Source: Bavariicoccus seileri WCC 4188
GTDB lineage: Bacteria > Bacillota > Bacilli > Lactobacillales > Aerococcaceae
Assembly (NCBI RefSeq): GCF_000421665.1
Contig: NZ_ATXL01000020.1
Span: 1-36,566, forward strand
Direction: 5' to 3'
Length of the DNA stretch: 36,566 bases
In this document: positions 24,922-34,400 of the stretch, in pieces
Layout of the letters: each line of letters opens with the position of its first letter
Position numbering within the stretch: position 1 is the first letter of the stretch
The notes under the pieces: generated by a model
Database searches by the model: none
What the model was told of the DNA's origin: nothing
What the model saw: the letters and a program-made list of their open reading frames with translations, nothing else
Translations under genes and position numbers: made by a program

Positions 24922-24956
24922 CACAGATTTCAGATTTCCAAGGAAGTTTTCCGTGT

Positions 24957-25304
24957 TTATCTTCTGATTTCTTTGATACGAGCTGCCTTACCATGAAGGT
25001 TGCGTAAGTAGTACAATTTAGCACGACGAACACGTCCATGACGAGTCACTTCGATCTTAGCAACACGAGGAGTATGTAATGGGAAAGTTCTTTCCACACC
25101 AACACCATTTGATACTTTACGAACAGTAAAAGTTTCGCTAATACCATAACCACGGCGCTTGATAACAACACCCTCAAAAATTTGGATACGTTCACGAGTT
25201 CCTTCGACTACCTTTGCGTGAACACGAACAGTGTCACCAGGGCGGAAATCAGGAACATCACTACGTAATTGAGTACTTGTAATTTCTTCGATTAATTTAC
25301 TCAT
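24957..25304 (-). CDS. rplS: 50S ribosomal protein L19
   Basis: 115 residues from the ATG at 25304 ([14 protein letters not shown]), which follows GGAGAGAAAGAC; a start seven codons earlier would hide this ribosome binding site. The protein is nearly identical in layout to L19 of bacilli ([42 protein letters not shown]). It sits at the 30S-50S interface. It is the last host gene before the ICE and its 3' end and terminator are intact, so integration did not damage it. A good promoter and a structured leader lie upstream. Confidence 0.98.
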   Translation of the reverse strand: MSKLIEEITSTQLRSDVPDFRPGDTVRVHAKVVEGTRERIQIFEGVVIKRRGYGISETFTVRKVSNGVGVERTFPLHTPRVAKIEVTRHGRVRRAKLYYLRNLHGKAARIKEIRR

Positions 25305-25414
25305 GTCTTTCTCTCCTTCCAACAAATATTCATGTCATTTTCTACAGCGGAATACCGTTAATTTGAGCATAAGCTCACTCATACGATATTATCATACCAG
25401 CATTCTGATGTAAA
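25305..25414 (-). promoter_or_regulatory. rplS promoter and L19-type leader
   Basis: Minus-strand -35 TTTACA (25409-25414) and -10 TAATAT (25386-25391) with a 17-bp spacer and a TGN extended -10. The transcript would begin near 25379. The untranslated leader can form GAGC-TTAT-GCTC and CGG-TATT-CCG hairpins before the GGAGAG site. A leader in which L19 represses its own synthesis (L19_leader) is known for low-GC Gram-positives; I infer that this is an example. Confidence 0.62.
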
Positions 25415-25430
25415 GGTTTATACAGACTTT

Positions 25431-26198
25431 CTAGTCTTTTTTTTCCTTTTTAGTTTGCTCATTTTTAATCTCTACTAACCATTTCGTTTCTTCCGGTGAC
25501 ATGTCATACGTTTCAAGCAGATCTGGTCTTTCGCGGTATGTTTTTCGAAGTGCTTGGTAGTGCCGCCACTCTTTTATTCGACCATGATGGCCACTCAATA
25601 AAACCTCTGGCACTTTTTTACCATCAAATTCCGGTGGTCTCGTATACTGTGGGTATTCTAATAACCCACTCGAATGAGATTCTTCTATTGCTGAATCTTC
25701 ATTTCCAAGTACCCCAGGAAGGAGCCGAACGCTTGCATCAATCATGACCATAGCTGGTAATTCTCCACCAGTTAACACAAAGTCTCCAATAGAATAACTA
25801 TCATCGGTATAATCTTTGATACGTTCATCATAGCCTTCATAATGGCCACAGATGAAAATCAAATGTTCCTCTTGACTAAACTCTACTGCCGTTTGTTGGT
25901 CAAATTTTTTACCAGACGGATCCATCAAAATAACGCGTGATCGTTTCCCACTTTGCTTTTCTTTAGCAGCAGTGATAGCCGCCACTAAAGGTTCTACTTT
26001 CAGTAACATGCCGGCCCCGCCACCATAAGGATAATCATCGACATGATGGTGCTTATTGGTTGAAAAATCACGAAAATTGACCGTATCGATAGCCACCACG
26101 CCAGAGTCAATTGCCCTACCGATAATCGATGTTTGAAAGCCTGCGGTGACCATCTCTGGAAACAGTGTTACAATATCAATATTCAACACGGTGATCAA
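25431..26198 (-). CDS. trmD: tRNA (guanine-37-N1)-methyltransferase
   Basis: About 255 residues; SAM-dependent methylation of G37 in tRNAs reading CNN codons, preventing frameshifts. Signature parts are IDIVTLFPEM at the start, HHHVDDYPYGGGAGMLL, ICGHYEGYDERI and the SPOUT knot segment YSIGDFVLTGGELPAMVMID. Starts are uncertain: TTG at 26198 is only three bases from GGAGG, while GTG at 26189 lies 12 bases away; no ATG is available. The C-terminus has a Lys/Glu-rich tail (NEQTKKEKKD). It follows rimM by about ten bases. Confidence 0.97.
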   Translation of the reverse strand: MITVLNIDIVTLFPEMVTAGFQTSIIGRAIDSGVVAIDTVNFRDFSTNKHHHVDDYPYGGGAGMLLKVEPLVAAITAAKEKQSGKRSRVILMDPSGKKFDQQTAVEFSQEEHLIFICGHYEGYDERIKDYTDDSYSIGDFVLTGGELPAMVMIDASVRLLPGVLGNEDSAIEESHSSGLLEYPQYTRPPEFDGKKVPEVLLSGHHGRIKEWRHYQALRKTYRERPDLLETYDMSPEETKWLVEIKNEQTKKEKKD

Positions 26199-26208
26199 AA
26201 ACCTCCCT

Positions 26209-26730
26209 TTAATCTAGCAACCCTTCGATGATGTTGACCGTAATTTTCTTGTCTGTCGCATCCACAGATACAACTACATCCTTTATAGCCGGTAGATAAA
26301 GAGGTTTCCTATTGCTACTAGTCACGACCCACACATCATTTGCCCCTGGCTGTAAGATCTCACTGATTTCTCCAAGAACAATTCCGTCAGTTGACATAAC
26401 TGTACAGCCAATTAAATCGTCAAAAAAATAACTATCATCTTGATGATCGGCTTTCGCCTCTTTTTTATCGACCCATAGCGTTAGTGTTTTGTATTGCTCC
26501 ACTACATTGATTGATTCCTTTCCAACAAATGTAAGTAAGTCAAATTGCTTGTGTTTGCGGTGACTTTTTATCACTAACTTTTCCTTTTTTCCTTTAGCAG
26601 AAGGATTATCGACCCATAAAATTTGGTTAGGTCGATACCTTTTTTCTGGAAAGTCAGTGATAGATTGGACTCTGACTTCCCCTCTTAAACCATGTGTATT
26701 GACGATTTTTCCAACTCTTAAGAACTCCAT
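26209..26730 (-). CDS. rimM: 16S rRNA processing protein RimM
   Basis: 173 residues. The N-terminal RimM domain opens with FLRVGKIVNTHGLRGEVRVQ and the C-terminal PRC barrel includes DDLIGCTVMSTDGIVLGEIS and YLPAIKDVVVSVD. It assists maturation of the 30S head and binds S19. ATG follows AGGAGTTAGTT. A terminator hairpin lies between it and khpA, so expression in this operon is partly attenuated there. Confidence 0.97.
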   Translation of the reverse strand: MEFLRVGKIVNTHGLRGEVRVQSITDFPEKRYRPNQILWVDNPSAKGKKEKLVIKSHRKHKQFDLLTFVGKESINVVEQYKTLTLWVDKKEAKADHQDDSYFFDDLIGCTVMSTDGIVLGEISEILQPGANDVWVVTSSNRKPLYLPAIKDVVVSVDATDKKITVNIIEGLLD

Positions 26731-26760
26731 AACTAACTCCTATATTTATACTGTGATACT

Positions 26761-26808
26761 AAAAAAGAGCTATGGCCAAAAATCAGTATTGATTTCTGGT
26801 CCATGCTC
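26761..26808 (-). terminator. Hairpin with T run between khpA and rimM
   Basis: gagctatggccaaaaatc (26767-26784) pairs with gatttctggtccatgctc (26791-26808) with few mismatches, and TTTTTT follows on the minus strand. It would reduce rimM-trmD transcription from the rpsP promoter. Confidence 0.75.
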
Positions 26809-26819
26809 CCCTATTGCTA

Positions 26820-27068
26820 CTACTCTTCAGGATCAACGATTGTTAACCGAATTTTTTTGCCCTCTGGGGTACGAATGCTATAAACAATCGTCCGAATAGC
26901 ACGTGCTACCCGCCCTTTCTTGCCAATCACTCGACCTATATCAGAAGGATCTACCCTCAATTGGTATTCCGTGTATTGACCAGCCGGCTTCTTATCGATT
27001 CGAATAGCTTCCGGCTTTTCGACAAGCGGTTGTACAATGGTTAAAATCAATGTTTCAACATCTGGCAT
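26820..27068 (-). CDS. khpA: KH-domain RNA-binding protein KhpA
   Basis: 82 residues from ATG 27068 (MPDVETLILTIVQPL), which has GAGAGGATGATCAAC upstream; an ATG three codons earlier has no spacing to the GAGAGG. The single KH domain has the GxxG loop in VIGKKGRVARAIRTIV. KhpA pairs with KhpB/EloR in Firmicutes and binds many RNAs, influencing cell division and elongation. The rpsP-khpA-rimM-trmD order is the common one. Confidence 0.95.
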   Translation of the reverse strand: MPDVETLILTIVQPLVEKPEAIRIDKKPAGQYTEYQLRVDPSDIGRVIGKKGRVARAIRTIVYSIRTPEGKKIRLTIVDPEE

Positions 27069-27099
27069 GTTGATCATCCTCTCAACGAAGGGTCTTTAG

Positions 27100-27372
27100 T
27101 TATTTAGAGTATTTTTGGTCATGAAATTTCTTCATAACACCTTGTCGCGATAAAATGTTTTTAACAGTATCGGAAGGTTGTGCCCCATTCCCTAACCATT
27201 TCAAAACAAGTTCTTCATCCAAGGTAACTGTTTCAGGTGTTGATAGTGGGTTATAAGTCCCAACTTTTTCAATGATACGGCCATCACGAGGTGAACGTGA
27301 ATCTGCTACAACGATACGATAGAAAGGTGCTTTTTTAGAACCCATTCTTTTTAAACGAATTTTTACTGACAT
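27100..27372 (-). CDS. rpsP: 30S ribosomal protein S16
   Basis: 90 residues with the S16 pattern [20 protein letters not shown], then [20 protein letters not shown] and [19 protein letters not shown]. First gene of the rpsP-khpA-rimM-trmD group, with GGAGGAATTAAATT before the ATG and a well-formed promoter upstream. Confidence 0.98.
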   Translation of the reverse strand: MSVKIRLKRMGSKKAPFYRIVVADSRSPRDGRIIEKVGTYNPLSTPETVTLDEELVLKWLGNGAQPSDTVKNILSRQGVMKKFHDQKYSK

Positions 27373-27409
27373 AATTTAATTCCTCCATACATTTTTCTCA
27401 CTGAGACAT

Positions 27410-27438
27410 ACTATATCAGAATAGTTGCATGGTGTAAA
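27410..27438 (-). promoter_or_regulatory. Promoter of the rpsP operon
   Basis: -35 TTTACA (27433-27438) and -10 TATAGT (27410-27415) on the minus strand, separated by exactly 17 bp, about 40 bp before the rpsP start. The -35 sits in one arm of the hairpin ggtgtaaag/ctttacacc (27431-27439/27448-27456) that follows the ffh stop codon. Confidence 0.7.
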
Positions 27439-27457
27439 GTATTTTTTCTTTACACCT

Positions 27458-28891
27458 CTATTTTTTCTTTTTAAGTCTCTTCTTCTTAGCCTTTTTCATT
27501 TTACGACTAACAGCCTTCATGGCTAATTGGTTTCTCTTAGACATCTTTGCCCCTGGTATGCCATTCATCATCTGTTCCATACCGTCCATATTACCATTAG
27601 CCATTTGATTCATCATTTGCTTCGATTGATTGAACTGCTTGATCATTCGGTTGACTTCCATCAGCGGACGAGCTGAACCTCTTGCAATGCGTTTCCGTCT
27701 ATTTTGGCTCAAAATATCTGGATTCTCACGTTCCTCTGGTGTCATAGACAAAACGATAGCTTTCATTCTAGCCATATCCTTTGGATCAACTTGTACTTGA
27801 TCAAGTCCAGGGATTTTATTCATTCCCGGAATCATTTTAATCAAATCTTCTATGGGACCCATACTAGATACTTGATCCATCTGAGCAATAAAATCATTAA
27901 AATCAAAAGTATTTTCCTTGATTTTTTCAGCCATTTTTTCGGCTTCTTGTTCATCAAAGTCTTGTTGTGCTTTCTCGATCAGAGTCATCATATCGCCCAT
28001 ACCAAGGATACGAGAAGCCATTCGATCCGGGTAGAAGAGGTCAATATCAGTCAGTTTTTCACCTTGACCAATGAACTTGATTGGCTTGCCGGTGATCTCA
28101 CGCATCGACAAGGCTGCCCCACCACGAGTATCACCATCTAATTTGGTCAACACAAGACCAGTGATCCCCAAATCATCATTAAAGGCTTGTGCAACATTAA
28201 CGGCATCTTGACCAGTCATGGCATCGACAACCAGCAAAATATCGTCTGGATTAGCAATTGCCTTGATTCGTTTTAGCTCTGTCATCAAGGCTTCATTGAC
28301 GTGTAATCGACCAGCCGTATCAATAATGACAAGGTCTCGCCCGTCATTTTTAGCTTGCTCTAACCCATGTTCTACGATTGTAACAGGATCGACTGAGGTC
28401 CCTTCTTGATAAACAGGGTAATCCAACTGCTCTCCAATCGTTTGTAATTGGTCGATCGCCGCCGGACGGTAAACGTCCCCTGCAATAAGCAATGGGCGTA
28501 AGTGGTTATTCTTATGGACATAATTTGCGATTTTACCAGCTGTCGTCGTTTTACCAGCACCTTGAAGCCCGACCATCATAATGACTGTTGGTGGTTGCTT
28601 GGAGATATTCAGTCCAACTTGCTCTCCACCCATTAATTCTGTCAATTCTTCGTTAACAATCTTAACAACTTGTTGCGTTGGTGATAGTGCTTCTAATACG
28701 TTGCTTCCCAGTGCCCGTTCATTGACTTTTCGAACAAATTGCTTTACTACTTTGTAGTTAACATCTGCCTCTAGCAACGCTAGACGAACCTCACGCATCA
28801 TTTGCTTGAGATCAGCTTCAGTTATTTTTCCTTTTTTACTAGCAGTGGAAACGGCTGCTTGTAATCGTTCCGATAATCCTTCAAATGCCAT
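27458..28891 (-). CDS. ffh: Signal recognition particle GTPase Ffh
   Basis: 477 residues. The NG domain (about 1-295) shows GLQGAGKTTTAGKIA (P loop), IIDTAGRLHV (G3) and VLTKLDGDTRGGA (G4). The Met-rich M domain (about 325-450) with MTPEERENPDILSQNRRKRI and FNQSKQMMNQMANGNM binds 4.5S/scRNA and signal sequences. It ends in a very basic tail (KKAKKKRLKKKK). It delivers nascent membrane proteins to FtsY. TAAAGGAG precedes the ATG; ylxM lies 32 bp upstream. Confidence 0.98.
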   Translation of the reverse strand: MAFEGLSERLQAAVSTASKKGKITEADLKQMMREVRLALLEADVNYKVVKQFVRKVNERALGSNVLEALSPTQQVVKIVNEELTELMGGEQVGLNISKQPPTVIMMVGLQGAGKTTTAGKIANYVHKNNHLRPLLIAGDVYRPAAIDQLQTIGEQLDYPVYQEGTSVDPVTIVEHGLEQAKNDGRDLVIIDTAGRLHVNEALMTELKRIKAIANPDDILLVVDAMTGQDAVNVAQAFNDDLGITGLVLTKLDGDTRGGAALSMREITGKPIKFIGQGEKLTDIDLFYPDRMASRILGMGDMMTLIEKAQQDFDEQEAEKMAEKIKENTFDFNDFIAQMDQVSSMGPIEDLIKMIPGMNKIPGLDQVQVDPKDMARMKAIVLSMTPEERENPDILSQNRRKRIARGSARPLMEVNRMIKQFNQSKQMMNQMANGNMDGMEQMMNGIPGAKMSKRNQLAMKAVSRKMKKAKKKRLKKKK

Positions 28892-28923
28892 TACTTTTCT
28901 CCTTTAAGTTCATATCATCCAAC

Positions 28924-29262
28924 TCATTGGTCATCTTCTATCACCCGTTGAATCAGTTCATTAAGTGTTTGATCTTCTCGATAATGGGTAGTGACGTATT
29001 GTGCTAATAATGCTAAGTGATCTTGTCTTTTGTGAAATTGCTCTACTAACTTCAAACGTTCCTCATATTTTAGCAAGATCGACTCTGATCGTTTTAATTG
29101 ATCATAGACAGCTTGTCGGCTAATACCATGTATCTCTGCTATTTCTCCTAATGAGAGATCCTCACGGTAATAATCCACTAAATATGAGCGCTGCTTTTCC
29201 GTTAAGAGTTGCTCGTAAAAGTCTAATAACACATTCATCTGGGTTGTTTTACTTAGTGACAT
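28924..29262 (-). CDS. ylxM: YlxM/p13-family SRP-associated DNA-binding-like protein
   Basis: 112 residues with a sigma-4-like helix-turn-helix: LTEKQRSYLVDYYREDLSLG, then EIAEIHGISRQAVYDQLKRS. YlxM is encoded before ffh in most Firmicutes and has been shown in streptococci to modulate SRP activity and Ffh/RNA/FtsY interplay. The C-terminal half is helical and charged. ATG follows GGGGGAGTCTGT. A terminator separates it from ftsY, so ylxM-ffh is a separate transcription unit. Confidence 0.95.
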   Translation of the reverse strand: MSLSKTTQMNVLLDFYEQLLTEKQRSYLVDYYREDLSLGEIAEIHGISRQAVYDQLKRSESILLKYEERLKLVEQFHKRQDHLALLAQYVTTHYREDQTLNELIQRVIEDDQ

Positions 29263-29291
29263 ACAGACTCCCCCATCGTCTAACTCCCCTC

Positions 29292-29297
29292 ATTATA
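29292..29297 (-). promoter_or_regulatory. Likely -10 box of the ylxM-ffh promoter
   Basis: TATAAT in TTTGATATAATGAGG, about 30 bp before the ylxM start and just after the ftsY terminator. No clear -35 at 17 bp, so the call rests on the -10 and on position. Confidence 0.45.
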
Positions 29298-29313
29298 TCA
29301 AATTTATAAGATC

Positions 29314-29341
29314 AAAAAAAGACTGGCCCATATCGCCAGTC
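29314..29341 (-). terminator. Terminator after ftsY
   Basis: gactggc (29321-29327) pairs with gccagtc (29335-29341); TTTTTTT follows on the minus strand. It ends the transcript carrying ftsY. Confidence 0.88.
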
Positions 29342-29375
29342 CTCTCTTTAGCATTATTAGTCATTATTATCAGGC

Positions 29376-29411
29376 ATCATTATTGGTAGCATTGTTGGTA
29401 TCATTATTGGT
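29376..29411 (-). repeat. Three 12-bp tandem repeats after the ftsY stop
   Basis: On the minus strand, accaataatgat, accaacaatgct and accaataatgat stand head to tail just after the ftsY stop codon, before the terminator, and are followed by a related ataataatgactaataatg stretch. An ATG two bases before the first unit would read a 14-residue Thr-Asn-Asn repeat peptide, but it has no ribosome binding site. Confidence 0.75.
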
Positions 29412-29416
29412 CATCT

Positions 29417-30424
29417 TTATAAGAGGTCTTTAACCAGACCCATAATATAAAGCTCAGGGTCAAAGACTCGAAGATCGTCGATACCTTCCCCTAAGCCTAC
29501 AAACTTAACAGGGATATCTAACTCATGCCGGATGGATAAAATAACCCCACCTTTTGCAGTACCATCAAGTTTGGTTAGTATCAAACCAGTAATTGGAACA
29601 GCTTCTCTAAATTGCTTTGCTTGAATCAGAGCATTTTGGCCAGTTGTTGCATCCAATACTAACAAGGTCTCTTGAGCTGGAGTTCCTAGTCCTTTTTCAA
29701 TAATACGATTGATTTTAGCCAGTTCATTCATTAAATTGACCTTTGTTTGCAACCGACCCGCTGTATCTACTAATAAGTAATCATAGTGTTCTTCTTTAGC
29801 CTTTTTGATGGCATCGTAGACAACAGAAGCTGGATCGCCACCTGCTTTTCCAGTGACGACAAAAACATCTGCTCGCTTTCCCCACTCTTTTAACTGTTCA
29901 ATGGCACCCGCACGAAATGTATCAGCAGCTGCCAATAACACCTTTTTCCCTGCCTTTTTATAACTATTAGCAAGTTTGCCGATTGTTGTCGTCTTACCAA
30001 CACCATTGACGCCAACAAACAACAAGACTGTTGGACCATTTGGATTTTCAGTGATCGTTGGCAAACCAGCTTGCCCCTTTTCATAGATATCGACCATCTT
30101 TTCCACAATAGCTTCCTTGACTGCTTGTGTTGACCGAGCATTCTTAAGTTTGACTTCTTCTCTCAATGCATCGGTGATTGCCAGTGTCATTTCAAAGCCT
30201 ACATCTGCTGAAATCAAGGTTTCTTCTAAATCGTCAAAGAAATTCTCATCAATGCTTCTAAAATCTGCTAAGAACGTATTGATTTTTTCAGAAAAACTTT
30301 GTCTAGTTTTTGCCATGCCTTCATCATAGGCATCTAGGACCACTTTCTTTTCATCCTGCTTAATGGCTTCTTGTGTTTCATCTTCACCCGTAAAAGCACG
30401 TTTGATTCTATCGAATAATCCCAT
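29417..30424 (-). CDS. ftsY: Signal recognition particle receptor FtsY
   Basis: 335 residues. A short acidic N-terminal A region (DETQEAIKQDEKKVV) is followed by the NG GTPase: GVNGVGKTTTIGKLANSY (P loop), LVDTAGRLQTK (G3), LILTKLDGTAKGGV (G4) and PVKFVGLGEGIDDLRVFDPE. It docks Ffh-ribosome complexes at the membrane translocon. The start GGAGGTGATCTG ATG lies 11 bp after the HAD gene, so the two are probably cotranscribed. Confidence 0.98.
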   Translation of the reverse strand: MGLFDRIKRAFTGEDETQEAIKQDEKKVVLDAYDEGMAKTRQSFSEKINTFLADFRSIDENFFDDLEETLISADVGFEMTLAITDALREEVKLKNARSTQAVKEAIVEKMVDIYEKGQAGLPTITENPNGPTVLLFVGVNGVGKTTTIGKLANSYKKAGKKVLLAAADTFRAGAIEQLKEWGKRADVFVVTGKAGGDPASVVYDAIKKAKEEHYDYLLVDTAGRLQTKVNLMNELAKINRIIEKGLGTPAQETLLVLDATTGQNALIQAKQFREAVPITGLILTKLDGTAKGGVILSIRHELDIPVKFVGLGEGIDDLRVFDPELYIMGLVKDLL

Positions 30425-30435
30425 CAGATCACCTC

Positions 30436-31278
30436 CTAGATTTGATGTTTCCGAGCACTGATTAATTGCTCAAACACCTTTGCAACCCCGTCTTCTGCAT
30501 TTGTAGTAGTTACCATATCTGCGACTGCTTTCACCTCTGGGATAGCATTTCCCATAGCGACCCCAATACCAGCTTTTTTAATCATGGGTAGGTCATTCTC
30601 TTGGTCTCCTATAGCCATAATAGCACTTACCGGTACCTCAAGGATAGAGGCTAGATCACTAATAGCATGCCCCTTATTAACCGTTTTTGGTAACAGTTCC
30701 AATAAGTTTGGACGAGATTTCATAATTGTAAACCGGTCATAATAGTCCTTCGGTATCTCCTTAATAGCCGCATTCAAGACGTCTACGTCGTAAGAAAAAA
30801 GAATTTTGTTGAATTGATGTGATGTGGAAAAATCACTCAGACTCACATGCGAGAATGGCAACTTTGTCATGATTTTGGGATAACCTGACTGCCGACCTAA
30901 TGGCTCATTCAACAAATAAGCATTCGTGGCATCAACAACGGCTAATGGCATATTGATGGCTTCGGCTAGTTTTAATAATGACGAAAGATCGTCTAAACTG
31001 AGTGTTACTTTTTTTAAGACTTCCCCACTAGCTGGCCGTTGGATCAAGCCACCATTATAAGTGATGATGAGATCATCTGGCGCCAACAAGTTCAACTTAT
31101 GAACAAGATCGATGACACCTTGAAGTGGTCTACCCGTACAAATCACGGGTTTAACACCTATTTCTTTTAATCTTTGAACGGCACTGACTGTAGTTGGTGT
31201 GACTTCACGGTCTGGAGCAAGTAGTGTGCCATCTAGATCTATCGCTACGGCCTTAATTTTGTTCAAATCTACTGTCAT
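30436..31278 (-). CDS. Cof-type HAD-superfamily phosphatase
   Basis: 280 residues. HAD motifs are AIDLDGTLL (I, nucleophile Asp in DLDGT), ICTGRP (II), a Lys in TVNKGHAI (III) and GDQENDLPMIKKAG (IV), with a type IIB cap between II and III. Such enzymes dephosphorylate sugar phosphates or small phosphorylated metabolites; the substrate cannot be read from sequence. A HAD gene between smc and ftsY is common in Lactobacillales. The ribosome binding site (GGTAAG) is modest. Confidence 0.93.
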   Translation of the reverse strand: MTVDLNKIKAVAIDLDGTLLAPDREVTPTTVSAVQRLKEIGVKPVICTGRPLQGVIDLVHKLNLLAPDDLIITYNGGLIQRPASGEVLKKVTLSLDDLSSLLKLAEAINMPLAVVDATNAYLLNEPLGRQSGYPKIMTKLPFSHVSLSDFSTSHQFNKILFSYDVDVLNAAIKEIPKDYYDRFTIMKSRPNLLELLPKTVNKGHAISDLASILEVPVSAIMAIGDQENDLPMIKKAGIGVAMGNAIPEVKAVADMVTTTNAEDGVAKVFEQLISARKHQI

Positions 31279-31409
31279 AAGAACTTACCATTACCCCTCT
31301 TGTTATATATAGTCGTACATATCCTTCAAAGATTGTTACTCAATTAAGTATTCCAATATTGTATTGTAATGACTAATTCAGTCTTTACTCATTCTACTGA
31401 AGCAATACC

Positions 31410-34400
31410 CTAGACCAAGGCTCTGTCATCTATTTCTGCTAATTTGACCGATGCCATCTTAGAAATACCGGATTCTTGCATAGTAACACCATACAAGATA
31501 TCTGCTTGTTCCATTGTCCCTTTCCGGTGAGTGATGACCATAAACTGTGTTTGTGGTGTAAAAGTCTTCAAATAACGGCCATAACGGTCGACATTAGCAT
31601 CGTCTAGTGCGGCTTCTACTTCATCTAACAAGCAAAACGGTACAGGTTTAGTTTGTAAAATAGCAAATAGTAATGCTATCGCAGTTAATGCTCTTTCCCC
31701 ACCAGAAAGTAAACTCAACGATTGTAGTTTTTTACCAGGTGGCTGAGCAACAATCTCGATTCCTGTGGTCAGAAGATCTTTAGGATCAGTGAGTTCAAGT
31801 CTCGCTTGTCCCCCACCAAACAATTGCGGAAATGTTTCCTCAAAATGTTGATTGACAGACTCAAATGTCTTTTTAAAGCGTTTGATCACTTCTTGGTCCA
31901 TGGTCTTCATTGTTGACCAAAGTTCCTCTTTTGCTTCATCCAAATCTGCTTTTTGTTGGGACAAATCGATATAACGATCATTAATTTCATCAAAATCTTC
32001 GATTGCTGCTAAATTAACTGGCCCCAGTTTTTTGATTGCTTGCTTTAACTCAGTAACGCGTTGTCGACCACTAGCAACAGCCACAGTCAATGGTTCTACC
32101 TCTAGAGCTTTTTCGTAACTGATATGATATTCCTCAGTCAATAGAGACAGTTTTTGATCCATAACACTTTCATAACGTGTTAACGCCTTTTCAGTTGTTG
32201 TCATTCTATAATGGTGTTTCTCTAACGTTTCACTGATTTCAGTCTCTTTTGCACTAAGGCTACTGATGACTCGATCACTTTCTTCAAGTATCTTCTGAAT
32301 CTTAATCTTTTCTTGATTGATATGTTGTTGATCTAAGTCAACTTTCTCAAGTTCAATGAGCAATTCAGCTTCTTTTTCTTCCAACCTTTTTTGACTGTCC
32401 TTAGCACTCTCTTGGTTAGTCGTTAACATAGCCGTCTCGCTGATTAGCGACTCTAATTGTGCCTTGTAACTTGCTTGTTCATTCACTAGAGCTTGACGTC
32501 TCTCTACTTGTACAGCAAATTCCTTTTCAGCATCAAAAATTGTTTGTTGGATTTTCCGCTGTTCTTCAGCTCGATCAGTATCAGCAGTTTGCGATTTTTC
32601 AATTTCTGTTTTCTTTTGAGCCGATTGCTGTTCAACCTCATTAATTCTAGGTTTGATAGTCTTGATATCTGAAATAATCTGTTCAAGATCCTCTTGAGCA
32701 AGTTTAGCTTCATAGCGCGCCACTTTTAACGCTTGAGTGAGTTGTCCAGACTCTTCCGTTAAAAAACGTTTCTCGGCCGCTAATTCTTTTTGCTTTATTT
32801 CAAGATCTCTCAGCTGATTGGAGGTTTCTACTAGTTGTTGGCTAAGTCTCTCCTTTTCGGCACTTTTAGCAACAAGTATTTCTTTCTCTTTCTTTCTAGC
32901 TTTCTCAAGTTCTTTTAGTTTCTTTTGCAAAGCAGAAAGTTGACGAGTTCTACCAATCAAGTTAGGACCTTTACTTCTTTTTTGTCCCCCCGTCAGTGAT
33001 CCACCTGGATATAAGAGATCACCATTCAATGTGACGATTCGTAAATGAAAATGCGTTTTCTGAGCTAGCTCATGTGCTGTTTTTAGATGGTCTACGACGA
33101 TATACCCACCTAATACATTACTGATTGCTGGTTCAACTAGCTCATCATATGATACTAGATCAATTGCGACTCCAATAAATCCTGCAAATGACTGACAGGC
33201 TGCCAAATCAATTGATGACACCGTTCTTTTTTTCATCGTCGTTAACGGCATGAAAGTCGCCCGACCCATTTTCTCTTTTTTTAAGTAAGTAATGGCAGCA
33301 TCTGCTGATTGCTCATCTCTCACTATAACATTCTGAGCCGACCCTCCTAGCAAAACGGTTATAGCTTCTTCAAACTTTTCTGGCACACTGATTACTTCCG
33401 CAACAGAACCAACAATCCCCGGCAATTGCTTCTTTTTTTTCAGGATGGCTTTGACACCCGCAAAGAAGCCAGCATAATCATCTGCTAATCGTTCCAAGCT
33501 ATTGTAGGTAGCAAGTTGTTGATGGTAATCATTCTTTAAATGTTGCCATTTTGCTTCGGCTTCTTGATAACTGACAGATTGTTTTTTTGCCGTTATTCCC
33601 AACGTCTCGTGGTGTTTAGTTGTCTCGACTAACTGGTTTGTTTTCTCTGCAAGTTGCTCATCATTTACTTCTATCTTATGATTGGTTTTAGCCAATTCGC
33701 TTTCTTTTATACTAACCGCCTGATTCGATTTTTCAAGCTGATGCGTTTGTGTTTCCTTTTCTTTCTCTAACTGTGCCAATTGTTGATGCATTTTAGACGT
33801 TTGTTGTAACAGCCCAAAGTATTCATCTCTTAAGTCTTCTACTTTTGGTAACTCGGTTTCTGATATTTTATTAAGTAGCGCCTTTAAAGCTGCGAGTTCT
33901 GTCTTGACCTTTAACTCATTAGCTGCAACAGCATCGACCTTTTCACCAATTACCTTGATCTGTGCCTCAAGATCTTTTTGCTTTTTCAAAGACTGTTCCG
34001 TCTGCTCAGTTTGTTGCGTCCCCGTTTGTAATAAGTGAGTCAAACGCTCTTTGACTAAAGCAATCTCGCCCTCAATGCGTGCTTTTTTAGTCTGGTTAGC
34101 TACATTCTTATCCTCAACAGTTGCTTGATCACTCTCTTTATATGATCGGTCTTTAGCAACCTGATCTCGTTTCACCTTTACTGCTTGCTTTTGGTGATTC
34201 AATTTCTCTATCAGACGATTTTGTTCAACTAAGTCTGATTGCGAGTGATCATATTGCGTTTTAGCTGCTGTTAATTCAGCTGTTAGGACTTGTACTTCAA
34301 GTTTGCTTTTTTCCTTATCTAAATCAAGATAGGTTTCAGCCGACTCTTTTTGATTTCTTAAAGGTTCAAGTTGTTGCTCTAATTCATAAATAATATCCTT

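Noticed and set aside
24824-25039. 71-codon minus-strand frame over the end of rplS
   Set aside because: It overlaps rplS and its terminator in another frame and has no ribosome binding site.
27704-28141. 145-codon plus-strand frame inside ffh
   Set aside because: Antisense shadow of ffh; His/Ile-rich composition reflects the complementary codons.
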